Shown here piece after piece: positions 1-8,733 of a stretch of DNA of 64,000 nucleotides. Both the position numbers and the translations under genes were made by a program. Every line of letters starts with the position of its first letter. Positions within the stretch are counted from its first letter, which is position 1. A model generated the notes under the pieces. It searched no databases and was not told the DNA's origin. It saw only the letters and a list, made by a program, of their open reading frames with translations. Location of the stretch: assembly GCF_000211855.2 (NCBI RefSeq), contig NC_015638.1, forward strand, positions 62,001-126,000. The letters run 5' to 3'. This DNA comes from Lacinutrix sp. 5H-3-7-4 (lineage in GTDB: Bacteria; Bacteroidota; Bacteroidia; Flavobacteriales; Flavobacteriaceae).

Positions 1-332
1 ACAAATTCAATTTTATCATTATAATCATTATAAAGTTTTTGAATTGAAGGCATCTCTGCAATACAAGGTGGACACCATGTTGCCCAAATATTTACAAATA
101 CCACTTTATTTTTAACTTCTGATAAATTAAAATTATTTCCTTCTAAATCTCTCAATTCCCAGTTATAACTACTCACTACTTTTAAGTCTTTAGTTTTTTC
201 TACAGCTGGACTTAATTTTGCAATTAAAGAGTGCATTGCTATTTGTATTTTTTGCCGTGTTTGAGGAATAATTAACAAGATTAATACAATTGCAAATAGA
301 ATGTTTTTTATAGGGATTTTTTTATTTTTCAT
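1..332 (-). CDS. TlpA/ResA-like thioredoxin-fold protein (C-terminus cut by window edge)
   Basis: Thioredoxin-like thiol-disulfide oxidoreductase acting outside the inner membrane. About 110 N-terminal residues are visible. They start with a Lys-rich n-region and one hydrophobic segment (about residues 6-22), which looks like a signal anchor. A beta-strand WELRDLEG then leads to NIWATWCPPCIAEMPS, which contains the WCPPC redox active site of the TlpA/ResA/AhpC-TSA group. The ATG at 332-330 is the only sensible start. The rest of the protein lies left of the window. Two hairpins separate it from the upstream lipoprotein gene, so it is probably transcribed separately. TlpA-like is firm; the exact partner (cytochrome c maturation or general disulfide reduction) is not visible. 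Confidence 0.85.
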   Translation of the reverse strand, partial: MKNKKIPIKNILFAIVLILLIIPQTRQKIQIAMHSLIAKLSPAVEKTKDLKVVSSYNWELRDLEGNNFNLSEVKNKVVFVNIWATWCPPCIAEMPSIQKLYNDYNDKIEF

Positions 333-348
333 ATTATACTAAAACAAT

Positions 349-376
349 GAAGCGTTAATAACATAATTAACGCTTC
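349..376 (-). terminator. Hairpin, first of two in tandem
   Basis: Perfect 11-bp inverted repeat (GAAGCGTTAAT and its complement) with a 6-base loop. It lies between the stop of the lipoprotein gene at 454 and the start of the TlpA-like gene at 332, both on the minus strand. It could be a backup terminator or a leader hairpin of the TlpA-like gene, because it sits only 17 bases upstream of that ATG. Confidence 0.5.
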
Positions 377-392
377 AAATCTAACAAAAAAC

Positions 393-447
393 AAACAATA
401 CTGCATTCAAACTAAAATCTCATTTTAAAATAAATGCAGTATTGTTT
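393..447 (-). terminator. Rho-independent terminator after the duplicated-domain lipoprotein gene
   Basis: Perfect 15-bp stem (AAACAATACTGCATT and its complement) with a 25-base AT-rich loop. On the minus strand it is followed by a T-rich tract. It starts 6 bases past the stop codon of the lipoprotein gene at 454. Confidence 0.75.
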
Positions 448-453
448 ATACTA

Positions 454-1323
454 TTATCTCGTTACGGTTCCTGTTGGCAAAGAGCCTAAATTTAAATTAA
501 AATCATGTGTTTCCGGTGCTATTTCTGTTCCTGCAACACCTAATAAAGGTTTTAAAGTAAACGGTGCAGGAGAGTTATCTGGTACTGGCTCTACCGAAAT
601 TACAATTGTACGGTTTCTAATATCCAAAGGAAAAGACTCTCCTACTGGCGCATTATTAAAAAAATCTTCACCTGGAATTGGCGGTCCTGCAGAAGCACCG
701 CTAAAAGGGGCTAAATTATCTGCCGTATCAAAATCTAAAAACGTTCCTGTTGTTAGCGGACCAGAATCACCTACAACCCAACCTTCGTATATCCAACCTT
801 CTGGTAAAACAGGTAAAGTAAAATTAGCTGTTGGTGGCATTCCTGGATTCCCAAACCAAACACCATATTGATCGTTACCATTATTAGTTCCAGTCTCATC
901 TGTTGGTGTTCTTAAAAAGAAAGCACCCGATGCTACACTAAAATCGCCAACTAAATTTGTATTTAAAGTAGCAGAAGCATCTACAAAGTCTCCAGCTAAA
1001 ATTTTAGTTTCTGCAGGTAATGGGTCTAGATCTATTGCTGGCTCTATTGATAACACAAACTGTGTTGCTAAATTTAATTGCTCTGTATTAACCGTAAAAC
1101 TTTGAGGAAAATCAATAGAACTAAACGTGCCTGTTGAAACAGGATTACCGTTTACTATAATCCAGCCTTCGTATACAAAATCGTCACCTAAAGCCTCTAG
1201 ACCATTTAAATTTAATACTAAATCTGAAGTACTTTGAGGCGTTGTTGCTCCATCATCATCACTACTACAAGAAGTGGCTAATAAACCTATTGCCAACATT
1301 CCAAAAATCATTTTTTTAATCAT
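454..1323 (-). CDS. Lipoprotein with two RskA-like (anti-sigma-K C-terminal-like) repeats
   Basis: A 289-residue exported lipoprotein. The N-terminus has a Lys-rich start, a hydrophobic core and the lipobox LATSC, followed by SSDDD, as is common in Flavobacteriaceae surface or periplasmic lipoproteins. The mature part holds two copies of one unit. Each has a YEGWI/V motif, then a TGTF motif, then an IEPxxDxxPxP or VEPVPDxSPAP motif; the copies begin near residues 50 and 178. This resembles the sugar-free extracellular domain of RskA-type anti-sigma factors, where a Y/WEGW...TGxF...EPA...P pattern recurs. No transmembrane or sigma-binding region is present, so it is not a complete anti-sigma factor. 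Function unknown. Confidence 0.8.
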   Translation of the reverse strand: MIKKMIFGMLAIGLLATSCSSDDDGATTPQSTSDLVLNLNGLEALGDDFVYEGWIIVNGNPVSTGTFSSIDFPQSFTVNTEQLNLATQFVLSIEPAIDLDPLPAETKILAGDFVDASATLNTNLVGDFSVASGAFFLRTPTDETGTNNGNDQYGVWFGNPGMPPTANFTLPVLPEGWIYEGWVVGDSGPLTTGTFLDFDTADNLAPFSGASAGPPIPGEDFFNNAPVGESFPLDIRNRTIVISVEPVPDNSPAPFTLKPLLGVAGTEIAPETHDFNLNLGSLPTGTVTR

Positions 1324-1402
1324 TGCTTTGTTTTTTAATTATAATAATTTGTTTCTTCAAAATTATAACTACAAATCATAAAAAAATGTTAGCTACCTAA
1401 CA

Positions 1403-2074
1403 CTATGCTATTTTTTTAAACATTCTTATTTTTTTTCTGTTAAAATCTAAAACATTACTTTCTTTCAATTCATTTAAAAGGATATTTAATGTTGGTCTAG
1501 ATGTACCAATTAAAGATGCTATATCTTTTTGTGTATAAGGATGGTTTATTATATAATCTCCTGTATTTGGGCAATCGTAACCATAATCTACACATAACTC
1601 GTTTAAAAACTCCAAAAGTCTTGTTTTTGTATCTTTAAACATTAGAAGCTGCAATCTTCTTTCTAATTTTTTTAGTTTATAACCAATAAATTTATAAACC
1701 TTAAAACTAAACGTTTGGTTGTCACGCATTAAGTTATACATTGTATCTACACTAATAGGACAAATTGAAGTGGTGTTTTCTATAGATTGTGCAAACTCAT
1801 CACGCTTAGATTCTCCTAAAATTGCTTTTTCTCCAAATAATTGACCTTTAGATAGAATGGCTTTAATTATCTCTTCTCCTGTTTCGCTATAGTAACCAAT
1901 TTTTACTTTACCTTTTTCTATAAGATACACCTTATTTGCAGAGTCCTCTGTAAAATAAATGTAATCTCTTTTCTTATAACCATCAAAATCGTGTTTCTTT
2001 TTATAGGTTTTAAATTTATGCGGGCATAATACCTTAAAAAGGTTAGCATCTTCGAAAAACCACAATGTATCCAT
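1403..2074 (-). CDS. Crp/Fnr family transcriptional regulator
   Basis: A 223-residue cytoplasmic DNA-binding regulator. Residues about 35-120 form a cyclic-nucleotide-binding-type beta barrel (VYLIEKGKVKIGYYSETGEE, then GQLFGE). A long dimerisation helix follows (about 120-150). The C-terminal winged helix has the recognition helix in YTQKDIASLIGTSRPTLNILL (about 180-200), a good HTH_Crp match. There is no cysteine cluster of the FNR type, so an iron-sulfur sensor is unlikely. The cAMP-contacting Arg/Ser pair of Crp is not obvious, so the ligand is unknown. It lies 80 bases upstream of the lipoprotein gene and may regulate it, which is inference from position only. Confidence 0.9.
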   Translation of the reverse strand: MDTLWFFEDANLFKVLCPHKFKTYKKKHDFDGYKKRDYIYFTEDSANKVYLIEKGKVKIGYYSETGEEIIKAILSKGQLFGEKAILGESKRDEFAQSIENTTSICPISVDTMYNLMRDNQTFSFKVYKFIGYKLKKLERRLQLLMFKDTKTRLLEFLNELCVDYGYDCPNTGDYIINHPYTQKDIASLIGTSRPTLNILLNELKESNVLDFNRKKIRMFKKIA

Positions 2075-2232
2075 AATAAACAGGTGTATAAATTTTATGT
2101 CGAATTCTCATTATCCTCCTTACTTAATTTAAAGAAAATTAAAAATAAAGATGAAAAAACAATGGTTTTAAAAAAAACATATGCATTTCATCGAAAAAAT
2201 AAGTATTTAAGCGTTTATATTTTTTTTATTCA

Positions 2233-2240
2233 TATTTTTG
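2233..2240 (+). promoter_or_regulatory. Candidate -7 element for the C1q-like protein gene
   Basis: TATTTTTG matches the Bacteroidota -7 consensus TAnnTTTG. It lies 50 bases before the ATG at 2290. No clear TTG -33 element is seen at the right distance, so support is moderate. Confidence 0.4.
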
Positions 2241-2289
2241 TATTGCTGAATCTCAATAAGTTAAAGTAACCCCAAAAAAAATCTATGTT

Positions 2290-2952
2290 ATGAATTTAAG
2301 AATTTTACTTCCGTTATTAATTAGTGTTTCTGCTTTTGCCCAAGTTGGCGTAGGCACTACATCTCCTACTGCTAGTTTAGATGTAAATGGAGATTTAAGA
2401 GTTAGAACTATCAACCATGAAACGATAGAATCTGTTATTAAAGATTCAATTTTAGTTATTTCAAATGACGGTATTGTAAAAAGAGTAGAATCACAACAAA
2501 TAATTAATAGTGTTTTAAAAACTGCAGTTAAAGCAAAATTCTCTTCTGCAGCTCTAGTTAACCTTAGCTTAATTTCCAATGAAGTATTGGTTCCTTTTAA
2601 TGATGAAGATTTTGATTTAAATAACGAATTTGATACTACAACTCACCAATTTACCGCAAAACAAGATGGCATATACAGTGTTTACGCGCAAATAAAAGCA
2701 GATGCAACTATTGCTGTTGCTACTAATTTTGGCATTTCTATTTATAAAAATAATGTTTTAGAATCTACAAATAGTTTTGCTAATGTTGGTGTTACAGCTA
2801 TTAATGTCACTCCACCTGTTAGAGCTGTAAATACTTTATTAAACTTAAGTGCTGGCGACGTAATTACTTTTAAGATAAATAGTGATTTAATAAGCCTTAG
2901 TCTACTTGGAGACTCTGCTAATTCTTATTTCACAATACATCAAATACGATAA
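2290..2952 (+). CDS. Secreted protein with tail-fibre-like leader and C1q-like domain
   Basis: A 220-residue exported protein. A signal peptide ends at SAFAQ (about residue 18). It is followed by VGVGTTSPTASLDVNGDLRV, the trimeric 'phage tail-fibre' type motif found at the mature N-terminus of many Bacteroidota surface proteins. The C-terminal ~130 residues read as a C1q/TNF-like beta sandwich (DGIYSVYAQI, then AGDVITFKI and ending YFTIHQI). Such proteins usually trimerise and bind ligands or matrix. There is no type IX sorting domain, so the surface route is not evident. A strong bidirectional terminator follows. Confidence 0.8.
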   Translation: MNLRILLPLLISVSAFAQVGVGTTSPTASLDVNGDLRVRTINHETIESVIKDSILVISNDGIVKRVESQQIINSVLKTAVKAKFSSAALVNLSLISNEVLVPFNDEDFDLNNEFDTTTHQFTAKQDGIYSVYAQIKADATIAVATNFGISIYKNNVLESTNSFANVGVTAINVTPPVRAVNTLLNLSAGDVITFKINSDLISLSLLGDSANSYFTIHQIR

Positions 2953-2973
2953 TCATAGAAAATTAAAAAAAAA

Positions 2974-3007
2974 AAAAACGCTTAGAATTTAAATTCTAAG
3001 CGTTTTT
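2974..3007. terminator. Bidirectional terminator
   Basis: Perfect 17+17 palindrome with no loop bases written out (AAAAACGCTTAGAATTT and its complement), flanked by A and T runs. It lies between convergent genes: the C1q-like gene ending at 2952 and the aconitase ending at 3029. Confidence 0.9.
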
Positions 3008-3028
3008 CATTTTATAAAAAATTGACTA

Positions 3029-5296
3029 TTAAGCGTTTTGCTTTTTAATTAAGTTTAGTGCAGAACCTTCATTATACCAATCGATTTGTGGTTGGTTATA
3101 TGTATGATTTAACTTAATAACATCTTTACTACCATCTGCATGAACAACTTCTAATGTTAATTGTTTGTTAGGTGCAAAATCTGCTATATCAACAAAGTTA
3201 AATGTATCATCTTCTTGAATTAAGTCGTAATCATTTTCATTGTCAAATGTTAAACCTAACATTCCTTGCTTTTTCAAGTTAGTTTCATGAATACGTGCAA
3301 AAGATTTTACAATTACAGCTGCAACACCTAAATGTCTTGGCTCCATAGCTGCGTGCTCTCTTGAAGAACCTTCACCATAATTATGATCACCAACTACTAC
3401 AGTTTTAATACCTGCAGCTTTATAAGCTCTCGCTGTATCTGGTACACCTGCATATTCTCCAGTTAATTGGTTTTTAACAAAGTTAGTTTTCTTTCCAAAA
3501 GCATTAACTGCACCAATTAAACAATTGTTAGAAATATTATCTAAATGTCCACGGAAACGTAACCAAGGTCCTGCCATAGAAATATGGTCTGTTGTACATT
3601 TGCCAAATGCTTTAATTAAAAGTTTAGCTCCATTTATTTCATTTCCTATTGGCTCGAAAGGTGTAAGTAATTGTAAACGTTCAGATGTTGGACTAACAAC
3701 AACTTCTACTCCACTACCATCTTCAACTGGAGCTAAATAACCGTTATCTTTAACCTCAAAACCTTTTGGTGGTAACTCCCAACCTCTAGGCTCATCGAAC
3801 ATTACTTCTTGACCATCTTCGTTTATTAATTTATCTGTCATTGGATTAAAGTCCAAACGACCAGCAATTGCAATAGCTGCTGTTAATTCTGGAGACGCAA
3901 CAAAGGCGTGTGTATTTGGGTTTCCATCTGCACGCTTAGCAAAGTTTCTGTTAAAAGAATGTACTATACTGTTTTTAGGTGCATTTTTAGGGTCACTATA
4001 TCTTGCCCATTGCCCTATACAAGGTCCACAAGCATTTGTAAATATTTTTGCATCTAATTTTTCGAATATACCTAAAATACCATCACGATCTGCTGTGTAT
4101 CTTACTTTCTCTGATCCAGGATTAATACCTAAATCTGCTTTCATTTTTAAACCTTTATCTATAGCTTGTTGCGCAATTGAAGAAGCACGAGATAAATCTT
4201 CGTAAGATGAATTTGTACAAGATCCTATTAATCCCCATTCAACTTGAATTGGCCAATCGTTAGCTTTAGCTTTCTCAGTCATATCACTACCTACAGATGT
4301 AGATAAATCTGGAGTAAAAGGTCCATTTAATAATGGATTTAATTCTGATAAGTTAATTTCTATAACTTGATCGAAATATTGTTCTGGGCTAGCATAAACT
4401 TCTGCATCTGCAGTTAAATACTCTTTAACTTTATTTGCAGCATCTGCAACATCTTCTCTATCTGTAGCACGTAAATAGCGCTCCATAGATTCATCGTACC
4501 CAAAAGTTGAAGTTGTTGCTCCAATTTCGGCACCCATGTTACAAATTGTTCCTTTACCTGTACAAGACATTGCTTTAGCTCCAGGCCCAAAATATTCTAC
4601 AATAGCACCTGTTCCACCTTTTACAGTAAGAATTTCGGCTACTTTTAAAATAACATCTTTAGGCGCTGTCCAGCCAGAAAGTTCTCCTGTTAACTTTACA
4701 CCAATTAATTTAGGAAATTTAAGCTCCCAAGCCATTCCTGCCATAACGTCTACAGCATCTGCTCCACCAACACCAATTGCTACCATTCCTAATCCACCAG
4801 CATTTACTGTGTGAGAATCTGTACCAATCATCATTCCTCCTGGAAACGCGTAATTTTCTAATACAACTTGGTGTATAATACCTGCTCCTGGTTTCCAAAA
4901 ACCTATTCCATATTTATTAGAAACAGATTCTAAGAAATTAAAAACTTCACTACTTACATCGTTAGCGTGTTTTAAATCTGTTGCCGCTCCATCTTTTGCT
5001 TGGATCAAGTGATCACAGTGTACTGTTGTCGGTACTGCTACTTTATCTTTACCAGCTTGCATAAATTGCAATAATGCCATTTGTGCAGTAGCATCTTGAC
5101 ATGCAATACGATCTGGAGCAAAATCCACATAATCTTTACCTCTAGTAAAAGCTTTAGTTGCTTTACCATCCCAAAGGTGATTGTATAAAATTTTCTCTGA
5201 AAGTGTTAATGGTTTACCTACGACTTCACGAGCTGCGTCAACACGTTCTGCCATTTGAGCGTAAACCTTTTTAATCATATCGATATCGAATGCCAT
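3029..5296 (-). CDS. Aconitate hydratase, mitochondrial-type
   Basis: Converts citrate to isocitrate through cis-aconitate in the TCA cycle; cytoplasmic, with a [4Fe-4S] cluster. The 755-residue length matches the mitochondrial-type aconitases common in Bacteroidota rather than the ~890-residue E. coli AcnA. Seen in sequence: DSHT at 160-163, cluster ligands Cys360 (GSCTNSS) and Cys423/Cys426 (CGPCIGQW), and the C-terminal swivel domain with [10 protein letters not shown]. The start is MAFDIDM; Met7 is a minor alternative. It lies downstream of a second, unrelated aconitase (acnB), but a terminator separates the two, so they can be expressed independently. Confidence 0.95.
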   Translation of the reverse strand: MAFDIDMIKKVYAQMAERVDAAREVVGKPLTLSEKILYNHLWDGKATKAFTRGKDYVDFAPDRIACQDATAQMALLQFMQAGKDKVAVPTTVHCDHLIQAKDGAATDLKHANDVSSEVFNFLESVSNKYGIGFWKPGAGIIHQVVLENYAFPGGMMIGTDSHTVNAGGLGMVAIGVGGADAVDVMAGMAWELKFPKLIGVKLTGELSGWTAPKDVILKVAEILTVKGGTGAIVEYFGPGAKAMSCTGKGTICNMGAEIGATTSTFGYDESMERYLRATDREDVADAANKVKEYLTADAEVYASPEQYFDQVIEINLSELNPLLNGPFTPDLSTSVGSDMTEKAKANDWPIQVEWGLIGSCTNSSYEDLSRASSIAQQAIDKGLKMKADLGINPGSEKVRYTADRDGILGIFEKLDAKIFTNACGPCIGQWARYSDPKNAPKNSIVHSFNRNFAKRADGNPNTHAFVASPELTAAIAIAGRLDFNPMTDKLINEDGQEVMFDEPRGWELPPKGFEVKDNGYLAPVEDGSGVEVVVSPTSERLQLLTPFEPIGNEINGAKLLIKAFGKCTTDHISMAGPWLRFRGHLDNISNNCLIGAVNAFGKKTNFVKNQLTGEYAGVPDTARAYKAAGIKTVVVGDHNYGEGSSREHAAMEPRHLGVAAVIVKSFARIHETNLKKQGMLGLTFDNENDYDLIQEDDTFNFVDIADFAPNKQLTLEVVHADGSKDVIKLNHTYNQPQIDWYNEGSALNLIKKQNA

Positions 5297-5420
5297 ACTA
5301 TTTTTTATTGTTTAAGTTTAATTGTCGTAATATACAAAATACAGATTGAGTTTAAAAGCTTGAATGATATTATAGATTGATTCTAAAATAGTTTTTCTAT
5401 ATATTAAATTTAAAACAAAA

Positions 5421-5448
5421 AAAGCCTGAATTATATAATTCAGGCTTT
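5421..5448 (-). terminator. Terminator of acnB
   Basis: AAAGCCTGAATT and its complement form a 12-bp stem with a 4-base loop, followed by a T run on the minus strand. It lies 18 bases past the acnB stop codon and ahead of the next aconitase gene. Confidence 0.85.
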
Positions 5449-5466
5449 AATAGTATACAAAAAATA

Positions 5467-8241
5467 TTATCCAACTAATTCTTTCGTTGAAGGTTTAAAC
5501 TTTGTTAAAACAATACCATCTACAGCAGACTCATATTCTGCCATTGTTGGAGTTCTACCTAAAATTGTAGATAATACTACAACTGGTGTTGATGATAATA
5601 AAGATTCTCCTTTTTTCTCACCAGTATCTTTTACAACTCTTCCTTGGAATAAACGTGTTGATGTTGCCATAACTGTATCTCCAGGTTCTGCTTTTTCTTG
5701 GTTACCCATACAAAGGTTACAACCAGGGCGCTCTAAATACAACATGTTTTCATATTTAGTACGCGCTAATCCTTTTGGAGCGCTATCGTCGAACTCGAAT
5801 CCTGAGTATTTTACTAATACATCCCAATCACCTTCTTCTTTAAGTTCGTCTACAATATTATATGTTGGAGGAGCAACAACTAAAGGTGCTTTAAACTCTA
5901 CTTTACCATGTTGTGCTTCAACATTTTTTAGCATTTGAGCTAAAATTTTCATATCTCCTTTGTGAACCATACAAGATCCTACGAAACCTAAATCTACTTT
6001 TTTAGTTCCTCCGTAATATGATAATGGTCTAATATTATCATGTGTATAACGTTTTGAAACATCTTCGTTATTTACATCTGGATCTGCAATCATTGGTTCA
6101 GCAATTTCATCTAAATCAATAATAACTTCTGCATGATATTTGGCATCTGCATCTGGTCTTAATGCAGGTTTTATACCTGTTTTAAGTTCTGTAATTCTAG
6201 TTTCTGCTTTATTAACAAGCCCTTGAAGTACTTGTTTTTCATTATCCATACCTTTCTCAATCATGATTTGGATACGACCTTTTGCAATTTCTAGTGACTC
6301 GATTAAAGTATCGTCTTCTGAAATACAGATAGACGCTTTAGCTTTCATTTCGGCAGTCCAATCTGTAAATGTAAAAGCTTCATCTGCAGTTAAAGTACCA
6401 ATATGGACTTCTATTACACGACCTTGGAATACGTTTTCACCTCCAAATTGCTTTAACATTTGTTGTTGTGTTGCGTGCACTACATCACGGAAATCCATAT
6501 AAGATTTCATTTGCCCTTTAAAAGTTACTTTAACCGATTCTGGAATTGGCATTGACGCCTCACCTGTTGCTAATGCCAAGGCTACTGTTCCTGAATCTGC
6601 ACCAAAAGCAACACCTTTAGACATACGTGTGTGAGAATCTCCACCAATAATGATGTCCCAATCACCAACAGTGATATCGTTAAGTACTTTATGAATAACA
6701 TCAGTCATTGGGAAATACTTCCCTTTTGGATCACGACCAGTAATTAAACCGAAATCGTTCATGAAGCTCATTAACCTTGGTATATTAGCTTTAGATTTAT
6801 CATCCCAAACTGAAGCTGTATGACAACCAGATTGGTAAGCACCATCTACGATTGGAGAGATTACTGTAGCAGCCATCATCTCTAATTCTTGAGAAGTCAT
6901 TAATCCTGTAGTATCCTGAGAACCTACAATGTTTACTTCTGCACGAACATAAGATCCTGCGTGCAATGTCGCTCCTGATGTACCTACTGCATTTTTATTG
7001 AATATTTTCTCTACTGCTGTTAAACCTTGACCTTCAATTGATACTTCTTTTGAAGCAGCATATACCTGAGGTACTTCGATTCCTAATACTTTAGCAGCAA
7101 ATGTTTGTAATTTTTTACCGAAAACAACTGCATAAGATCCACCTGCTTTCATAAACTCCATTTTTTGTGGAGTAAATGCTGCAGAAACATCTTTTAATTC
7201 TGTTTTCCCGTTATATAATTTTTTCTCTTTTGTATTAATTGTAAGCACTGTTCCTGTTGCAACAGAATACTCTTCTTTTAAGATTGGTTCACCATCTTCG
7301 TCTACAATTGTGTTACCATCTGCATCTTTTTGTTTTACCCAGTTTTTAAGGTCTAAACCTATACCTCCAGTTACACCAACCGTTGTTAAAAAAATTGGAG
7401 CAATACCATTAGTTCCAGCAATTACTGGAGCGATATTAATAAACGGTACATAAGGACTTGAAGAAATACCTGTCCATAATGCTACGTTGTTAACACCTGA
7501 CATTCTTGAAGATCCAACTCCCATAGTTCCTTTTTCTGCAATTAGCATCACACGTTTGTCAGGATGTTGTTTCTTTAAAGCTAATAATTCGTTTTGCATG
7601 TCTTTGTTATGCTCAAACATACATTGACCATGTAATTCTCTATCTGAACGTGAGTGTGCATCACCACCTGGAGATAATAAATCTGTAGAGATATCACCAA
7701 CACCTGCGATGTACGTTACTACTTCAATTTCTTCGTCTATTTCTGGAAGTTTCGTAAAAAACTCTGCTTGCGCATAACTTTCTATAATATCTTTAGCGAT
7801 TGCACTTCCATTATTATATGCCTCCTCTAAACGATCTGTATCTGCTTCGTATAAAAACACTTGCGTTTTTAACACTTTTGCAGCCTGATTTGCTATTGCT
7901 TCATCAGTACCTAAAGCTAAATCTAATAATGCTTTAACAGAAGGTCCACCTTTCATGTGTGATAATTGCTCTAAAGCAAACTCTGGAGTGATTTCTTCAA
8001 CAATTTCTTCTCCTAGAATAATCTCCTTTAAAAATTTTGCTTTTACTGCAGCTGCACTTGTGGTACCTGGTAAAACATTATAGATAAAAAAGTTAAGAGA
8101 TTGTTCTCTATACTCGTTATTTAAATCTTTAATTTGCTCAATGATTTGGCTAAGTAATTCAGCATTATCGATTGGTTGCGGGTGAAGACCTTGCTCTTTT
8201 CGAGATTCGATTTGCTTAAGATAATCGTTATAAATATTCAT
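5467..8241 (-). CDS. acnB: Bifunctional aconitate hydratase 2 / 2-methylisocitrate dehydratase
   Basis: TCA-cycle aconitase of the AcnB family, which can also act on 2-methylisocitrate in propionate use. The 924-residue chain starts with the helical HEAT-like AcnB N-domain (about 1-160), followed by the swivel domain (GDISTDLLSPGGDAHSRSD) and the catalytic core. [4Fe-4S] ligands are visible at Cys757 (GSCMVHKGD), Cys841 and Cys844 (GCNLCMGN). DSHTR is also present. Length and domain order are normal, so this is an intact gene. No prp methylcitrate genes are nearby, so the methylisocitrate role is family knowledge only. Confidence 0.96.
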   Translation of the reverse strand: MNIYNDYLKQIESRKEQGLHPQPIDNAELLSQIIEQIKDLNNEYREQSLNFFIYNVLPGTTSAAAVKAKFLKEIILGEEIVEEITPEFALEQLSHMKGGPSVKALLDLALGTDEAIANQAAKVLKTQVFLYEADTDRLEEAYNNGSAIAKDIIESYAQAEFFTKLPEIDEEIEVVTYIAGVGDISTDLLSPGGDAHSRSDRELHGQCMFEHNKDMQNELLALKKQHPDKRVMLIAEKGTMGVGSSRMSGVNNVALWTGISSSPYVPFINIAPVIAGTNGIAPIFLTTVGVTGGIGLDLKNWVKQKDADGNTIVDEDGEPILKEEYSVATGTVLTINTKEKKLYNGKTELKDVSAAFTPQKMEFMKAGGSYAVVFGKKLQTFAAKVLGIEVPQVYAASKEVSIEGQGLTAVEKIFNKNAVGTSGATLHAGSYVRAEVNIVGSQDTTGLMTSQELEMMAATVISPIVDGAYQSGCHTASVWDDKSKANIPRLMSFMNDFGLITGRDPKGKYFPMTDVIHKVLNDITVGDWDIIIGGDSHTRMSKGVAFGADSGTVALALATGEASMPIPESVKVTFKGQMKSYMDFRDVVHATQQQMLKQFGGENVFQGRVIEVHIGTLTADEAFTFTDWTAEMKAKASICISEDDTLIESLEIAKGRIQIMIEKGMDNEKQVLQGLVNKAETRITELKTGIKPALRPDADAKYHAEVIIDLDEIAEPMIADPDVNNEDVSKRYTHDNIRPLSYYGGTKKVDLGFVGSCMVHKGDMKILAQMLKNVEAQHGKVEFKAPLVVAPPTYNIVDELKEEGDWDVLVKYSGFEFDDSAPKGLARTKYENMLYLERPGCNLCMGNQEKAEPGDTVMATSTRLFQGRVVKDTGEKKGESLLSSTPVVVLSTILGRTPTMAEYESAVDGIVLTKFKPSTKELVG

Positions 8242-8521
8242 ATAATAGAATTAATTCTGTTTTATGCAGCTTAAAAAGCTGAGTTATTTTAGTTTGTAAT
8301 CTTATAAACTTTATTTTTTTAAGGTTAAAAAAATGCTGTAAAGCTTATTAAAATTGGAGCCCAAAAATACAAAATATTGAAGAATTAAAAAATTTGTAAT
8401 GAAATAGAGGAAATATTACTAAAAGCTCAATAAAAAACAAAAATTAGCAAGAGATATTACCAAAACAATAATATTGATATGCGAAAAATATCAAATTGGC
8501 AAGAATTTAAAGTTTTAATAC
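8242..8521. other. 280-bp non-coding gap with candidate acnB promoter
   Basis: AT-rich spacer upstream of acnB and downstream of the small membrane protein gene. It holds a candidate -7 element for acnB (8362-8369, minus strand, TATTTTTG) without a clear TTG at -33. It also holds a short hairpin (8267-8281, CAGCTT stem) in the predicted acnB leader. No ORF or RNA gene is recognisable. Confidence 0.5.
8362..8369 (-). promoter_or_regulatory. Candidate -7 element for acnB
   Basis: TATTTTTG on the minus strand fits TAnnTTTG and would give a leader of roughly 110 bases. The -33 element is not convincing. Confidence 0.35.
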
Positions 8522-8728
8522 TTATAAAATTTCTTTATTCTTTTTAAAATAAAGTTTTATTAAAATAATTATAGTAATTAATACACCTAAAGCCTGAAAT
8601 AACATACCAAATATAAGTAGCTCTGCTCCATATGGCCAATGCATCATTTTAAATAATGCTGCAATAATTGTAACACCAAAGCCTATTAGGTAAACAACTA
8701 ATGGTAAAATGAGTTTTTTTAATGTCAT
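8522..8728 (-). CDS. Small two-helix membrane protein, GldL-like hairpin
   Basis: A 68-residue inner-membrane protein made almost entirely of two hydrophobic helices (about residues 6-27 and 35-58) joined by FKMMHWPYGAELL. The short FKxxHWPxGxxLL loop resembles the helical hairpin at the N-terminus of the gliding/T9SS motor protein GldL, but the long cytoplasmic tail of GldL is missing. It follows the MoxR-type ATPase gene by 5 bases and is the last gene of that operon. Function unknown; real because of spacing, signal and motif. Confidence 0.7.
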   Translation of the reverse strand: MTLKKLILPLVVYLIGFGVTIIAALFKMMHWPYGAELLIFGMLFQALGVLITIIILIKLYFKKNKEIL

Positions 8729-8733
8729 AGTAT

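Noticed and set aside
434-871. 145-residue ORF opposite the duplicated-domain lipoprotein gene
   Set aside because: It is the antisense shadow of a well-supported lipoprotein with a clear signal and repeats, and it has no start context.
2084-2269. 61-residue plus-strand ORF between the Crp/Fnr gene and the C1q-like gene
   Set aside because: Lys/Phe/Leu-rich low-complexity translation of AT-rich leader DNA; the -7 element at 2233-2240 lies inside it.
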